This document shows, piece by piece, positions 12,701 through 19,377 of a stretch of 64,000 bases of DNA (positions within the stretch are counted from its first letter, which is position 1; the number at the start of each line of letters is the position of its first letter). The translations under genes were made by a program, and so were the position numbers. The DNA comes from Aureispira sp. CCB-E (GTDB taxonomy: Bacteria > Bacteroidota > Bacteroidia > Chitinophagales > Saprospiraceae): positions 1,798,001 to 1,862,000 of the forward strand of contig NZ_CP133671.1 in assembly GCF_031326345.1 (NCBI RefSeq), written 5' to 3'. The notes beneath the pieces are model-generated. The model did no database searches, had not been told where the DNA came from, and worked only from the letters and a program-made list of their open reading frames with translations.

Positions 12701-13121
12701 CTTGGTAACAGACAGCAGCTTTAGCTTTGGAATTAGACCACAGGATGCGGTACAATATCAATTTACAGCAACAAATAGCAATGGCTGTTCAGTGGATAGT
12801 ATTGTCATGATAGAAGTAACCAAACTAAGAAGAGCGAATGCTCCAACAGGCTTTACGCCAAATGGAGATGGGGTGAATGATTACTTCTTTATTCAAGGTG
12901 GTTCAAAAGTTCAGACCGTAACGATCTTTAGAGTGTACGATAGATGGGGAACTTTGGTCTTTGAGGGCAACAATTCAGAGATTAATGTACCAGAGCAAGG
13001 ATGGAATGGAATCTATCGTGGTCGTCCAGCTCCTTCTGGAACATATACTTGGTATGCTGATGTCTTGTTTAAAGATGGACATACAGAACAAGTGAAAGGG
13101 AATATTATTCTCTTGAGATAA
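3726..13121 (+). CDS. Giant T9SS type B adhesin G1 with ~23 SprB repeats and a P-domain
   Basis: A 3131-residue secreted surface protein, probably an adhesin of the SprB kind. Domains by eye: signal peptide (~1-27, ends AFASH); cysteine-rich N-terminal module shared with the two other giants (~29-292); cadherin-like module (~295-407); two Ig-like units (~412-565); PKD-like unit (~570-655); proprotein-convertase P-domain-like segment (~660-845); fibronectin-III-like unit (~905-970); two Ig units (~990-1132); about 23 SprB repeats of ~79 residues (~1134-2948; typical core YTYVWSDGQTTATA..GL followed by VTVTDANGCT and an EP motif); one Ig unit; and a type B sorting domain (~3036-3131: FTPNGDGVNDYF, YDRWGTLVFEG, PSGTYTWYADV). 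In known systems type B domains direct export by T9SS with a SprF/PorP partner, and one follows at 13316. The ligand is unknown. Confidence 0.9.
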   Translation: MKILLTLLGRVSLFSLLLLGTYTTAFASHNLGCSITYTCLGGNQYEFTMTCYGDCDPNSISLPTSTTLEFSNNGTCTGTVADLTLDTVAGFGGRPVDELLCSPSLSVCNGGSQQASREWVYRGVTTLPAGCIWTASYGTCCRSAAVTNLQNASSAGTNVFTTINTNVVPCNNSVQFSNLPIHYGCDSSLVQYNHGAFDPDGDTLVFSLIHPQNDPPANIPFVAGLSATNPVQLVPTTTFQFDSTTGQMTFLPADNTGQVAMIGIKIEEIRNGVVIATTIREVQIVIQTNCNNDPPAVDSNGVQGSAITINGSSLELCRGNFASFELVIEDPNGDSLTVTSNIISAIPGAVVSYNVDNSVIDSVILTFTVNSINLTPGTYPFSININDNACPVPSIQLLSYALVIYGANYTNNIYCRNDVDPVPIVIGDSAGVFLGLPTNPVGLVMDSITGIIDLDSSAVGTYDIVYTLDSVSICPSDSIQITIVDVPDPTFSYAQPLWCRQGPDPTPTITGTPGGTFSSDANVAINSISGVIDISNTSVGSHIIYYNVVGGTCSARDSFIIDVMELNNFETTASQYFMCPNELDTIQLGVNVSYNGTPPPAQTYLWSPNVNINNVNIPNPEVILLTAQTYVLTYNDGLCPQVTDTVEITTPYPAVIQPTSDIILCNGNAAQIGAAVAAGPGANNFPYTGPTSIQPEDTTRFTLNVTGVAPVNVNGALLASLSTCFGLTTNSGTNVLAHIQAYLIAPSGETVQLTFNNGGFNTVFPSSTFSIAAGNTPITSLPFGPPITPGVSYFPQAGATGFNPLLGATTNGNWTLMVVHRNNGLSVGTPALTLTDWCLDFQDLSAATFEWSPNNATISCVACDSPTVSPSVNTTYNVIATNLFGCRDTASVNVVIDTALPSPITSCGTITNNSVTFNWVPVFGAAGYVVSIDGVVQPIVASNVDSFEVTGLSSGQCVTMIIYPQSGNTCADGAPDTITCCAASCGSIDPLTIGTSGPTTFCVGQSVTLDAGAGFANYSWSTSETTQTITVSTTMTVGVTTTDNNGCLDTGSVVITVVPGPTPTIVASGSTTLCAGDSVTLDAGAGFSVYTWSPGAAATQTINVNASGTYIVTVEDNVGCIGVDSMTVTVGTPLTVTLAGTDLSCNGIAPPDGQATATPVGSFGGYTYVWSDGQTTPTALGLPTGNHCVTVTDVNACTVSSCVTISEPSSVSVSTTQTNVTCFNGSDGQATAIGSGGTGTHTYVWSDGQTTATAVGLSAGPICVTVTDANGCTVDTCITITQPAVTVTSNAVVTSSFPNGSPISCGGTCDGEATASGSGGTPSVSGYTFTWNTVPAQNTAIATGLCVGAYSVTVTDSLGCSSISSVTLTEPAPVTVTISNIVAPTCNGVSDGSAEATGTGGAGGYTYSWNTVPAQTTAIATGLADGVYTVVATDANGCTGTESVTITEPSAVTVTTSISSNYNGASISCNGACDGELTAAATGGTGTHTYVWSDGQTTAVATGLCVGVYTVTATDANGCTSNSTITITEPTAVTATTTSTDALCNGASDGTATAVGAGGTGAYSFVWSTAPPQTTATATGLNAATGVYTVTVSDANGCTDVSSVTISEPSQVTATISTTAVSCHGGTDGTATATVGGGTPGVPAYTYDWGTGATASATSPGQAAGVHTVTISDANGCSITESYTITEPSAISFTVSSTSASCNGASDGSATINASGGVGGFSYAWNSSAQTTATATGLPAGLHCVTVTDGNGCTVDTCIQVNEPAGFSNINFSTINVSCFGGSNGQATISLTGGVGAYTYNWSNGDNTATATGLDANTHSVTVTDANGCTVTANVIITEPTALQLGFDVDSVQCKNGNDGSVTALVTGGTFPYSYQWDPSTGSGGQVTATASNLTVGTYTVTVTDFNGCTILGSATVFEPSTVLTAAIINQLNPSCHGSCDGSIEVDAQGATPNYTYQWSNGQNTSIATNVCAGAHTVTVTDANGCSVSTGSVLTEPTAITLNPQVLSNYNGAAISCTGAADGSVGVVVAGGSGGYSYVWSPQGQNTANINGLVAGTYCVTVTDVAGCQMDTCITIADPVQLAATYTAVDVLCHGDANGQILVNATPGTGTLGVNGYEYKITGPGQTGNVFSNINTYNNLGAGSYTVFVRDGNNCEIALPISIGEPDSVLIDSVIVTDVSCHGTATGSATAYPSGGVGNYTYTWSTTPVQTTATATGLAAGVYSVTVADANGCDRVEVFNVNEPTVLTGSISADPIDCFGGTTSATAQGSGGTPIGLTAYVYRWSNGSSAATTIGLSAGVHCVTITDANACTHVECVTITQPSTAVSASISAQTDASCNGTATGTATAQGTGGTSPYTYQWDAAAGNQTTATATGLSAGIYTVVVSDTNNCTAQTTVTISEPSVVLATISSTTPATCNGQGTGSATATVSGGVGPYTYQWDAAAGSQTTATASNLAGGTYVVTVSDANGCTGMATAIVTQPTAVQATIINTTDVSCHGGNDGTASLAVQGGTPTSGYTFQWSGAPGQNSPNATGLSAGVQTVTVSDANGCFDIDTFTINEPNDALSGYITAANALCFGSSTGELGAVITGGTRPYQYTWNSTPVQTTVVADSLPAGTYNLSVTDANGCSLELTSTIGEPTELTVSATVLQHVSCFGGSNGAVAVNATSGGVGPYTYVWTDPSGQVGLNASNLSAGAISVIVTDANACTAMATVTLTEGTPITVTETVSNISCHGLTDGSINITGSNKVLVNYSWSNGMVSNPVTGLGAGNYTVTVTDADGCQETFNYTITEPAPISLSIASTNSILCYGDGNAAAQVTATGGTSPYNYNWSNGATTRTASNLTPGTYDVTVTDSRGCFETITISITQPDELTITGNTSGTLCAGDQTGTLTAFGSGGTVTVGLLEYSIDGSTWQNGNIFSGLASGIYTLSVRDENGCVADTMLVVEDADPFFITSMTGDTTIEYLDSLTIAASLNDTVGVTYSWQQISGAMGLVTDSSFSFGIRPQDAVQYQFTATNSNGCSVDSIVMIEVTKLRRANAPTGFTPNGDGVNDYFFIQGGSKVQTVTIFRVYDRWGTLVFEGNNSEINVPEQGWNGIYRGRPAPSGTYTWYADVLFKDGHTEQVKGNIILLR
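5700..6265 (+). other. P-domain-like module inside G1
   Basis: Residues ~660-845 of G1 resemble a proprotein-convertase P/Homo B beta-sandwich: a Phe/Leu-rich first strand, then a run through AYLIAPSGETVQLTFNNGG, NGNWTLMVVHRNNG and LTDWCLDF. P-domains usually accompany subtilisin-like proteases or sit in secreted adhesins. No protease domain is present here, so a binding or structural role is more likely. Confidence 0.65.
7126..12570 (+). repeat. SprB repeat array of G1, ~23 units
   Basis: In-frame tandem units of ~237 bases (~79 residues). Each runs from a CNG..DG.ATA.. .GG start through a YTY.W motif, a GL.AG.Y.VTVTDANGCT motif, and a terminal EP/QP linker. I count about 23 by eye. Several neighbours share long near-identical DNA stretches, for example 7431-7477 and 8172-8218 (47 bases, two differences). 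Confidence 0.85.
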
Positions 13122-13129
13122 TAAAAATC

Positions 13130-13171
13130 AAATTGTAGGGACTTTATTTGTAAAGTCTCTACAATTTATTT
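13130..13171 (+). terminator. Terminator hairpin after G1
   Basis: A 17-bp stem (13130-13146 with 13151-13167, one G-U pair) and a TTTG loop, followed by ATTTTAAAT. It sits 9 bases after the G1 stop. It may terminate or only attenuate transcription before the PorP-family gene. Confidence 0.75.
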
Positions 13172-13315
13172 TAAATAAATATTATACTTGTTGTAAGATT
13201 CCTCATAGATTTTTCGTTATTATTACAATGAGCCTCCAATGAAACTAGTTCTTAAAAGGTACTAGTTCAACATTAAAAAGAAACTATTAGTTAGAATATT
13301 ATTAATCCGGTGATT

Positions 13316-14431
13316 ATGAAATTATTTTTTAGACTCTCTCTTATTGCTATTATATTTAATAGTATTGCTTTATTACCGAGCGAAGAAGTATACGCACAGG
13401 GCGACCCAAGATACTCTCAATATTATCAAGCACCGCTTCGGTTAAACCCTGCTATGGCAGGAGTCTTTGAAGGACTTTGGCGTGTAGGAGCGAACTTTAG
13501 AACACAATGGGGATCTGTGATGGGGGGATCCAACGCTTATTATACTTATGCGGTAGGCGCTGAGTTAAAAACACCTGTATTTAGATCGGATTATATTGGT
13601 CTAAGCTTTTCTGCTTTGACAGATGTGGCAGGTGCAGGGCAGTACAATGTTACAGATATTAATTTAGGAATTACTTACATGAAAAAGTTGACAGGGGGAG
13701 GACGTTCTTACCGACCTAGTTTAACTTCATATTTAGTTGCAGGAGCACAAATCGGAATTGGGCAAAGAAGTGTAAAATGGTTGAACTTGACATATAGTAC
13801 ACAATATGTAGTTGATAATAATACGTACAATCAAGGTATTACAAGTGGAGAGAATACAGGTGGAATGCGTATGACTAAGATTTATCCAGATTTGAGTGCT
13901 GGTTTGTTGTGGTACGGAGTGATGGGAGATCGCAAGAGTGTTTATGCTGGATTGGGATTGTTTCATTTGAATCGCCCAGAAATCTCTTTGTTTAATCGCT
14001 CTAATGCTGGAGCTGATGTGGAGCGTCTATACATGCGTGTAACTGCACATGCAGGAGGTGAATTTTTGGTTGGAGGACGTGGGTCTGCCATTAGTTTATT
14101 ACCTGGTTTTGTGGGAATGTTTCAAGGACCTTTTATGGAATTAAACATGGGAATTGGAATGAAATACCAAGCACCAAGATATGATGACTTCGCCTTTAAA
14201 TTATCTGTATGGACTCGTTTAGCGAATAGATTAGAATCTGAAATTGATGCTGATGCGTTGGTTATTGCTGTGGGATTAGATTATCAAACATTCCAATTTG
14301 CAGTAAGTTACGATATCAATACATCTACTTTATCGAACGTTTCTGGGGGACAAGGGTCTTTAGAGTTTTCTATTATTTATACGCATGATGGTAAACGATC
14401 AAGAGGACAAGGTTGTCCAACGTTTAACTAA
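13316..14431 (+). CDS. PorP/SprF family T9SS outer-membrane protein (partner of G1)
   Basis: About 371 residues from the ATG at 13316; an in-frame GTG at 13310 is less likely. The signal peptide ends VYAQG. The mature N-terminus has the family hallmark DPRYSQYYQAPLRLNPAMAG, followed by an outer-membrane beta-barrel pattern with alternating aromatic and glycine-rich strands to the end. In Flavobacterium johnsoniae SprF is required for export of the type B cargo SprB and is encoded just downstream of it. The same arrangement here (187-194 bases after G1) suggests this protein serves G1. It is longer than, and clearly divergent from, the second PorP-family protein at 40852. A strong hairpin follows at 14492. 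Confidence 0.9.
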   Translation: MKLFFRLSLIAIIFNSIALLPSEEVYAQGDPRYSQYYQAPLRLNPAMAGVFEGLWRVGANFRTQWGSVMGGSNAYYTYAVGAELKTPVFRSDYIGLSFSALTDVAGAGQYNVTDINLGITYMKKLTGGGRSYRPSLTSYLVAGAQIGIGQRSVKWLNLTYSTQYVVDNNTYNQGITSGENTGGMRMTKIYPDLSAGLLWYGVMGDRKSVYAGLGLFHLNRPEISLFNRSNAGADVERLYMRVTAHAGGEFLVGGRGSAISLLPGFVGMFQGPFMELNMGIGMKYQAPRYDDFAFKLSVWTRLANRLESEIDADALVIAVGLDYQTFQFAVSYDINTSTLSNVSGGQGSLEFSIIYTHDGKRSRGQGCPTFN

Positions 14432-14491
14432 AAATGTTCGGCAGTTTGTGTTTTATCTTGATTAGAATAAAATAATTTCAGGATTATCCAT

Positions 14492-14541
14492 AAAATCAGC
14501 ACATTGAATGATGTTTTCAATGTGCTGATTTTGTTTTTGTT
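14492..14541 (+). terminator. Terminator after the first PorP/SprF gene
   Basis: A perfect 17-bp stem (AAAATCAGCACATTGAA at 14492-14508 with its complement at 14516-14532) and a 7-base loop, followed by the T-rich tract TGTTTTTGTT. Confidence 0.85.
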
Positions 14542-14606
14542 ATGTTTTTTCGAAGGAGTTGTGCTGATTTTTTTTTGAAAAAAAATGTTTTTTTTAGCCT
14601 TAAAAT

Positions 14607-14636
14607 TTGGTTTAAGAATATAATGTCGTATATTTG
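14607..14636 (+). promoter_or_regulatory. Promoter of the tRNA-Met gene
   Basis: TTG at 14607-14609 (within TTTGG) and TATATTTG at 14629-14636 are separated by 19 bases. This matches the Bacteroidota -33/-7 consensus in sequence and spacing. The predicted start falls ~12 bases before the tRNA 5' end. Confidence 0.75.
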
Positions 14637-14655
14637 CTGCGCACTTAGCACAAAC

Positions 14656-14729
<74 letters not shown>

Positions 14730-14736
14730 CTGATTT

Positions 14737-14782
14737 AAGCACAAATAATTGTTATTCAATTGTTTGTGCTTTTTCTTTTTTT
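14737..14782 (+). terminator. Terminator of the tRNA-Met transcript
   Basis: A 15-bp stem (14737-14751 with 14757-14771, one G-T pair), 5-base loop and the T-rich tail TTTCTTTTTTT. It lies only 22-34 bases before the next coding start. Confidence 0.85.
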
Positions 14783-14804
14783 ATACACTTCTAATCAATG
14801 ATTG

Positions 14805-15260
14805 ATGGATCTAAATTTAAAAGCTGCGTTGTACAAATCTTGTGTGTCTTTCTTGGAAAAACGATTGAATGTAATACAGCATAGATTAAATGAGTTGAAT
14901 GATTCGTTGGAGGCAGAAACCAAGAGTAGTGTTGGAGATAAGTATGAGACAGGACGTGCTATGTTGCACTTGGAAAAAGATAAACAAATGAGGCAATTGG
15001 CTGTTTTGTTGGATTATAAAAAGCAGTTGCATCGTATTAATCCAGAAATTGAATGTGACTGTGTCGAGCAAGGTGCATTGGTTGAAACGAATCAAGGTGT
15101 TTTTTATCTTTCCATTAGTGCAGGAAAATTGACAGTTGAAGGAAATTCTTATTTTGCTATTACCTTGGCTTCCCCAATAGGACAGTTGTTGTTTCAGAAA
15201 AAGGTAGGTGAGGAGCTTGAATTTAGAGGTAGACGCTACTCTATAAAAAATATTATCTAG
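14805..15260 (+). CDS. GreA/GreB-like protein (Gre-factor fold, small)
   Basis: About 151 residues from the ATG at 14805 (a TTG at 14802 is in frame). The N-terminal ~75 residues are helical and charged with a coiled-coil look (FLEKRLNVIQHRLNELNDSL, with a following conserved-looking KYETGRAMLHLEKDKQ). The C-terminal half is beta-rich (GALVETNQGVFYLSISAGK, ASPIGQLLFQKKVGEELEF), matching the order of Gre-factor coiled coil plus FKBP-like domain. Bacteroidota carry many such short proteins, which are often misnamed in databases. Gre factors bind the RNA polymerase secondary channel; whether this one does is inference. It begins right after the tRNA terminator, leaving little room for its own promoter. 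Confidence 0.7.
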   Translation: MDLNLKAALYKSCVSFLEKRLNVIQHRLNELNDSLEAETKSSVGDKYETGRAMLHLEKDKQMRQLAVLLDYKKQLHRINPEIECDCVEQGALVETNQGVFYLSISAGKLTVEGNSYFAITLASPIGQLLFQKKVGEELEFRGRRYSIKNII

Positions 15261-15355
15261 AGCTATCTTGATTTATAAAAAGAAGCTGTTGTGATTAAAT
15301 TAGAGGTATAATTATGAAGCTACCTTGACTTATTTTCTTTTTTGTGAGAAGGAGG

Positions 15356-16219
15356 TTAGATAAATAGATCTAAAATTATCAAGATGCCAAATATAGCACT
15401 TGCAATACCATTGGTCGTAAAAAATGCTAAGTTGACCTTGCTCAAATCATTGGGTTTTACCAAAAAGTGTTGATAAATAAGTAAACTAATGAATACAACG
15501 GTTCCAATCCAAGAATAAAGCCCTACATCGCTTCTTAGTGTAGCCCAAATGACTAAGCCTGCTGAGATAATATGCAAAAGATTAGAAAGCATTAGAGCGC
15601 GTTCTTTGCCTAATGTGGCAGGAATAGAATTTAAGCCAAGTGATTTGTCAAAATCCTCATCTTGTAGGGCGTAAATAATATCAAACCCAGAGACCCAGAA
15701 TAGCACTACAAATGAATAGATAATGGCTGTAATGCTATTGTTATCAAATACACCTGTTACAGCGATATAAGCGCCAATAGGAGCCAATGCTAAACCAATT
15801 CCTAAAACAAAATGACAAAGAGCTGTAAAACGCTTGGTATACGAATATCCTAAGACCACAGCCAGTGCTATTGGAGAAAGATAAAAGCAAAGTGGGTTGA
15901 TTAAATAAGTGGTAAGAACAAATAAAATACAGTTAACAATAACGAAGTAAAGTGCATTTTCAGGAGAAATAGCACCTGCAGGAATTTCTCTTTGTGCTGT
16001 TCTTGGATTCTTTTCATCAATATCTCTATCGGCATATCGATTAAATGCCATGGCTGCACTTCTAGCAAAAACCATACAGAGCACTACCTTTAGAAACAAC
16101 CACCAGTTGATAGCACTAGAAGTTGAGGTATTTGTAGTTGCTAAAAAAAAGCCAATACAGGCAAAAGGCATTGCAAAAATGGTATGGCTAAATTTGATAA
16201 GAGATAGATAGTTTTTCAT
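15356..16219 (-). CDS. ubiA: UbiA-family prenyltransferase (menaquinone pathway, MqnP/UbiA-like)
   Basis: A 287-residue integral membrane protein with about eight hydrophobic helices. The two aspartate-rich motifs of the UbiA superfamily are present: NRYADRDID (N60, D64, D68) and DIIYALQDEDFD near residues 180-191. The family transfers a polyprenyl chain from polyprenyl diphosphate to an aromatic acceptor in the membrane. In Bacteroidota this subgroup is annotated as 4-hydroxybenzoate polyprenyltransferase-like, but menaquinone synthesis (futalosine branch, MqnP) is the more likely role. No other quinone genes lie nearby to confirm it. It is transcribed alone, 142 bases after the DUF1573 gene, with a hairpin between. 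Confidence 0.85.
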   Translation of the reverse strand: MKNYLSLIKFSHTIFAMPFACIGFFLATTNTSTSSAINWWLFLKVVLCMVFARSAAMAFNRYADRDIDEKNPRTAQREIPAGAISPENALYFVIVNCILFVLTTYLINPLCFYLSPIALAVVLGYSYTKRFTALCHFVLGIGLALAPIGAYIAVTGVFDNNSITAIIYSFVVLFWVSGFDIIYALQDEDFDKSLGLNSIPATLGKERALMLSNLLHIISAGLVIWATLRSDVGLYSWIGTVVFISLLIYQHFLVKPNDLSKVNLAFFTTNGIASAIFGILIILDLFI

Positions 16220-16301
16220 AGAAAAGCTAAGCTTTTGAGCGCTATTATTTTGAACAATTCAGAACTTTCAATATTTTCTAAAAGTTAGTACAATGATACA
16301 A

Positions 16302-16341
16302 AAAAAACTCTATACAAAATAAAATCTGCATAGAGTTTTTG
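16302..16341 (-). terminator. Terminator after the DUF1573 gene
   Basis: Stem AAAAACTCTAT / ATAGAGTTTTT-type pairing (16302-16314 with 16330-16341) with a ~15-base AT-rich loop, read on the minus strand into a T-run. It separates the DUF1573 gene from the ubiA-like gene. The symmetric A and T runs could make it bidirectional. Confidence 0.7.
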
Positions 16342-16361
16342 GTTAGACGCTTGGTCTACTT

Positions 16362-16931
16362 TTATTTTGAAGCATCTGCATCTTCTCCCTCTAACTTGAT
16401 TACATCAGAAGTGATTGTTAAGATTGTATTAGCAGGAATTGTGTTTGCTGTAATCGTAACAGTTTTGCTTTGCTTTCCTTTTTTTCCTTTAGAGTCAAAT
16501 TTTACCTTAATTTCGCCACTCTCGCCTGGAGCGATTGGCTCTCTTGGCCATTCAGGAACTGTACATCCACAACTACCTCTAGCGTTGGATATTGTCAACG
16601 GATTGTTACTTGTGTTTTCAAATTTAAATACATGCTCTACCTTTTCACCTTCTTCTAAAGTTCCAAAGTCAAACTCGTTTTCAGAAAAAACAAGATTAGC
16701 AGCTGTTGCTGGATCTACTTCTGGTTGCTGAGGTTGTGTATTGGTATTGGTAGGTTTTATTGCTGGCTGACTAGTAGGAGGAGTCGCTGTTGCTGTTGTA
16801 TTCAAAGCTCTAGTTGCTGCTAGAGTACTAGCACTAGCACTACTAGAAAAGTATACGCTATACGTTAAAACTGAAAGCCAAAGGGCCATTACTGCCATGC
16901 CACCCAATATTAAGTTTTCCTTATTTTCCAT
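16362..16931 (-). CDS. DUF1573 domain membrane-anchored protein
   Basis: A 189-residue protein. One membrane anchor (~residues 8-28) is followed by a low-complexity Thr/Pro/Gln/Asn linker (~35-75). Residues ~80-180 are a DUF1573 domain, an immunoglobulin-like fold: FSENEFDFGTLEEGEKVEHV, FENTSNNPLTISNARGSCGC, then APGESGEIKVKFDSKGKKG. The SCGCT motif and the G-x-IxVxFDSxGKxG block are typical. These proteins are abundant in Bacteroidota envelopes and their function is not established. The topology suggests an anchored periplasmic domain on a flexible stalk. A possible TANNTTTG element lies upstream at 16988-16995 on the minus strand. Confidence 0.88.
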   Translation of the reverse strand: MENKENLILGGMAVMALWLSVLTYSVYFSSSASASTLAATRALNTTATATPPTSQPAIKPTNTNTQPQQPEVDPATAANLVFSENEFDFGTLEEGEKVEHVFKFENTSNNPLTISNARGSCGCTVPEWPREPIAPGESGEIKVKFDSKGKKGKQSKTVTITANTIPANTILTITSDVIKLEGEDADASK

Positions 16932-16987
16932 TTTGTCTAAATTGGTTTTACTAAGAATAATTGTTTTTAGAATAAAAATTTGCTTTA

Positions 16988-16995
16988 CAAAAATA
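16988..16995 (-). promoter_or_regulatory. Possible -7 element for the DUF1573 gene
   Basis: TATTTTTG on the minus strand matches TANNTTTG and lies ~57 bases before the start. There is no TTG at the -33 position, so this is weak. Confidence 0.3.
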
Positions 16996-17372
16996 ATCTA
17001 TTTTTCTTAACTATGAAAATAGTTGAAGCGAATCTTAACGCTTTTTAACGTGTTTGAAGGCTTAAATAAATGTAGTGTTCGGTTTTGGATGCTTTATAAC
17101 TTCACGGTATTAGTGAGAAATTTGTTTGATTGGGCATACTAGAGGATGAGGCGTTCCAATTAAAGTAGATGGAGTTAAATGTATTTTGTTGATAATCAAC
17201 AGGATATATTTTAAAGCATTTTTGTTTTTAAAATTTTGATTATCAGTGCTGTACGAATGGGGGGAATGTTTTTTTTTATGAAAAACTAAAAAATTAGCGG
17301 ATGGTTATGTTTGTATAAGGTAAAGATTTTTACGACATTTACTTTTTGATAGAAAAGATGTATGGCAAGTAA

Positions 17373-17380
17373 TAATTTTG
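17373..17380 (+). promoter_or_regulatory. Possible -7 element for fumC
   Basis: TAATTTTG matches TANNTTTG, 45 bases before the fumC ATG. The nearest upstream TTG is ~24 bases away, longer than the usual ~19-20, so confidence is limited. Confidence 0.4.
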
Positions 17381-17425
17381 CCTGTTATTATAGATAATTA
17401 TTAAAAAATAAAAAACATACACATT

Positions 17426-18820
17426 ATGGGGTTTCGCAAAGAAAAAGACTCTATTGGATATATTGATGTGCCAGCGGACAAATATTGGGCTGCTCAAACA
17501 CAACGCTCTCTAGAAAATTTTAAAATTGGAGGACATTTGATGCCTAAGGAGGTTATTCAAGCGTTTGCTATTTTGAAAAAAGCAGCCGCGCAAACGAATA
17601 CGGAACTAGGAGTTTTGGATGCGAACAAATCAAATCTTATTGGAAAAGTTTGTGATGAAATTTTAGCAGGAAAGCTAGATGATCAGTTTCCATTGGTTGT
17701 TTGGCAAACAGGTTCGGGAACACAATCCAATATGAATGTCAATGAGGTGGTTGCTAATAGAGCGCACGTTTTGAATGGTGGTAATTTGTTGGATGAGAAA
17801 AAAAGTATTCATCCTAATGATGATGTTAATAAGTCTCAATCTTCTAACGACACTTTTCCAACTGCTATGCACATTGCAGCGTACAAAAAAGTTGTTGAGG
17901 TGACGATTCCAGGTTTGGAAGCTTTAAGAGACACACTGGCAGATAAATCAGCAGCATATAAGGATGTTGTAAAGATTGGTCGAACACATTTTATGGATGC
18001 TACTCCTGTAACAGTAGGGCAGGAGCTGTCTGGTTTTGTTTCTCAATTGAATCATGCTATAAAAGCAATTAAGAATACATTAGAACATTTATCTGAGTTG
18101 GCATTGGGGGGAACAGCTGTAGGGACTGGATTAAATACACCCAAAGGTTATGCTTCCTTAGTAGCAGAAAAAATTGCCAACTTGGCAGGGTTACCGTTTG
18201 TAACTGCTGAAAATAAATTTGAGGCTCTTGCTGCTCATGATGCTATTGTTGAGGGACACGGAGCTTTAAAAACAGCTGCTGTTTCTTTGATGAAAATAGC
18301 CAACGATATTCGAATGTTGGCATCAGGTCCTCGTTGTGGCATTGGAGAATACATTATCCCTGCGAACGAACCAGGATCGTCGATTATGCCAGGGAAAGTT
18401 AACCCTACACAGGCAGAGGCAATGACGATGGCAATGGCACAAGTCATTGGAAATGATGTTGCGATTAATGTTGGTGGTATGACAGGTCAATTTCAGTTGA
18501 ACGTTTTTAAACCTGTCATGATTTATAACTTTTTGATGTCAGCTCAATTGATTGGAGATGCTTGTGTTAGCTTCAATGAAAATTGTGCGGTAGGGTTGGA
18601 GCCTAACTATGAAGCTATTAAAGAGAACTTGAATAACTCTTTGATGTTGGTGACAGCTCTAAATACTAAAATTGGTTATGATAAGGCTTCTGAAATTGCT
18701 AAAAAAGCATATAAAGAAGGTACAACTTTGAAAGCAGCAGGTTTGAGTTTAGGCTATTTAACAGAAGAAGAGTTCGATCAGTGGGTTCGTCCTGAAGATA
18801 TGATTGGAAGCTTGGATTAA
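17426..18820 (+). CDS. fumC: Class II fumarate hydratase
   Basis: Reversible hydration of fumarate to L-malate in the TCA cycle; a cytoplasmic homotetramer. The 464-residue length is normal. Visible family motifs are [47 protein letters not shown] with H188 at the E. coli FumC catalytic position, and the fumarase/aspartase signature [11 protein letters not shown] with S318 in the mobile loop. The iron-sulfur class I enzyme is excluded by these motifs. It is a single gene, with a hairpin downstream at 18861 shared with the convergent small gene. Confidence 0.97.
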   Translation: MGFRKEKDSIGYIDVPADKYWAAQTQRSLENFKIGGHLMPKEVIQAFAILKKAAAQTNTELGVLDANKSNLIGKVCDEILAGKLDDQFPLVVWQTGSGTQSNMNVNEVVANRAHVLNGGNLLDEKKSIHPNDDVNKSQSSNDTFPTAMHIAAYKKVVEVTIPGLEALRDTLADKSAAYKDVVKIGRTHFMDATPVTVGQELSGFVSQLNHAIKAIKNTLEHLSELALGGTAVGTGLNTPKGYASLVAEKIANLAGLPFVTAENKFEALAAHDAIVEGHGALKTAAVSLMKIANDIRMLASGPRCGIGEYIIPANEPGSSIMPGKVNPTQAEAMTMAMAQVIGNDVAINVGGMTGQFQLNVFKPVMIYNFLMSAQLIGDACVSFNENCAVGLEPNYEAIKENLNNSLMLVTALNTKIGYDKASEIAKKAYKEGTTLKAAGLSLGYLTEEEFDQWVRPEDMIGSLD

Positions 18821-18860
18821 TAAAGTGTTTGCTTATTGTTCTGCCTCAACCAGAATAAGT

Positions 18861-18915
18861 AGAAGGACATAATGTTCAGTTTTAGTTTAGCTACTCTACA
18901 TTTTGTCCTTCTATT
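18861..18915. terminator. Hairpin between convergent fumC and the 84-aa gene
   Basis: A 15-bp stem with one mismatch (18861-18875 with 18898-18912) and a ~22-base loop. Neither side has a clean T-run, so it is a tentative bidirectional terminator. Confidence 0.45.
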
Positions 18916-18942
18916 TCTGGATGGTTTGTTTAGGGTATTAAG

Positions 18943-19197
18943 TTACCCTATTTGTTCTGACAAGTCCCATACGGTTAGTTCAAGCCAATCTTGAGGCCAA
19001 GATCTTAATTGTTGGTTGTTCGATTTAATACTATTTTGAACCAGTAATCGATACAAATCAGAAGAGCTCAAACCTCCCATGCCATCATTGTCTTGCAAGA
19101 CATTTTTGAAAACGGTATTGTTGCAAACGTCTTGTCTTGTGCGGTTGATATTGGTCAAATGTTGAACCAGTATATCATTCAGTTTTTTAAAACTCAT
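18943..19197 (-). CDS. Small hypothetical protein (84 aa)
   Basis: I do not recognise this protein. It is predicted soluble, with no signal peptide or membrane segment. The first half is polar and helical (FKKLNDILVQHLTNINRTRQ), and the C-terminal part is tryptophan-rich (RSWPQDWLELTVWDLSEQ). A DNDGMGGLSSSDLYRLL stretch in the middle could suggest an EF-hand-like or helix-turn element, but the match is too weak to call. The amino-acid composition looks like real protein, and it sits in its own interval between convergent fumC and deoD (same strand as deoD, 180 bases downstream). It may be lineage-specific. Confidence 0.55.
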   Translation of the reverse strand: MSFKKLNDILVQHLTNINRTRQDVCNNTVFKNVLQDNDGMGGLSSSDLYRLLVQNSIKSNNQQLRSWPQDWLELTVWDLSEQIG

Positions 19198-19377
19198 AAC
19201 AATTCTGTTTTAAATAGGAACACGATTGATGTACTATAACTTGATGATCATTCATTTCACAGATAAATAATCGGGAATAAAGAGCAAGTTGGCAGTACGT
19301 TTTGTTACTTTAAAAAACGTCTAATATTAAAGGATGGTTTGTATGTATTCCTCTTATTGTTATGTTAAAAACATAAA

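Larger units (their letters stand above)
16932..17425. other. Divergent intergenic region between the DUF1573 gene and fumC
   Basis: About 490 AT-rich bases with no coding potential that I can support. It should contain promoters for both neighbours. Candidate -7 elements are at 16988-16995 (minus) and 17373-17380 (plus). No RNA gene or strong hairpin was noticed. Confidence 0.5.
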
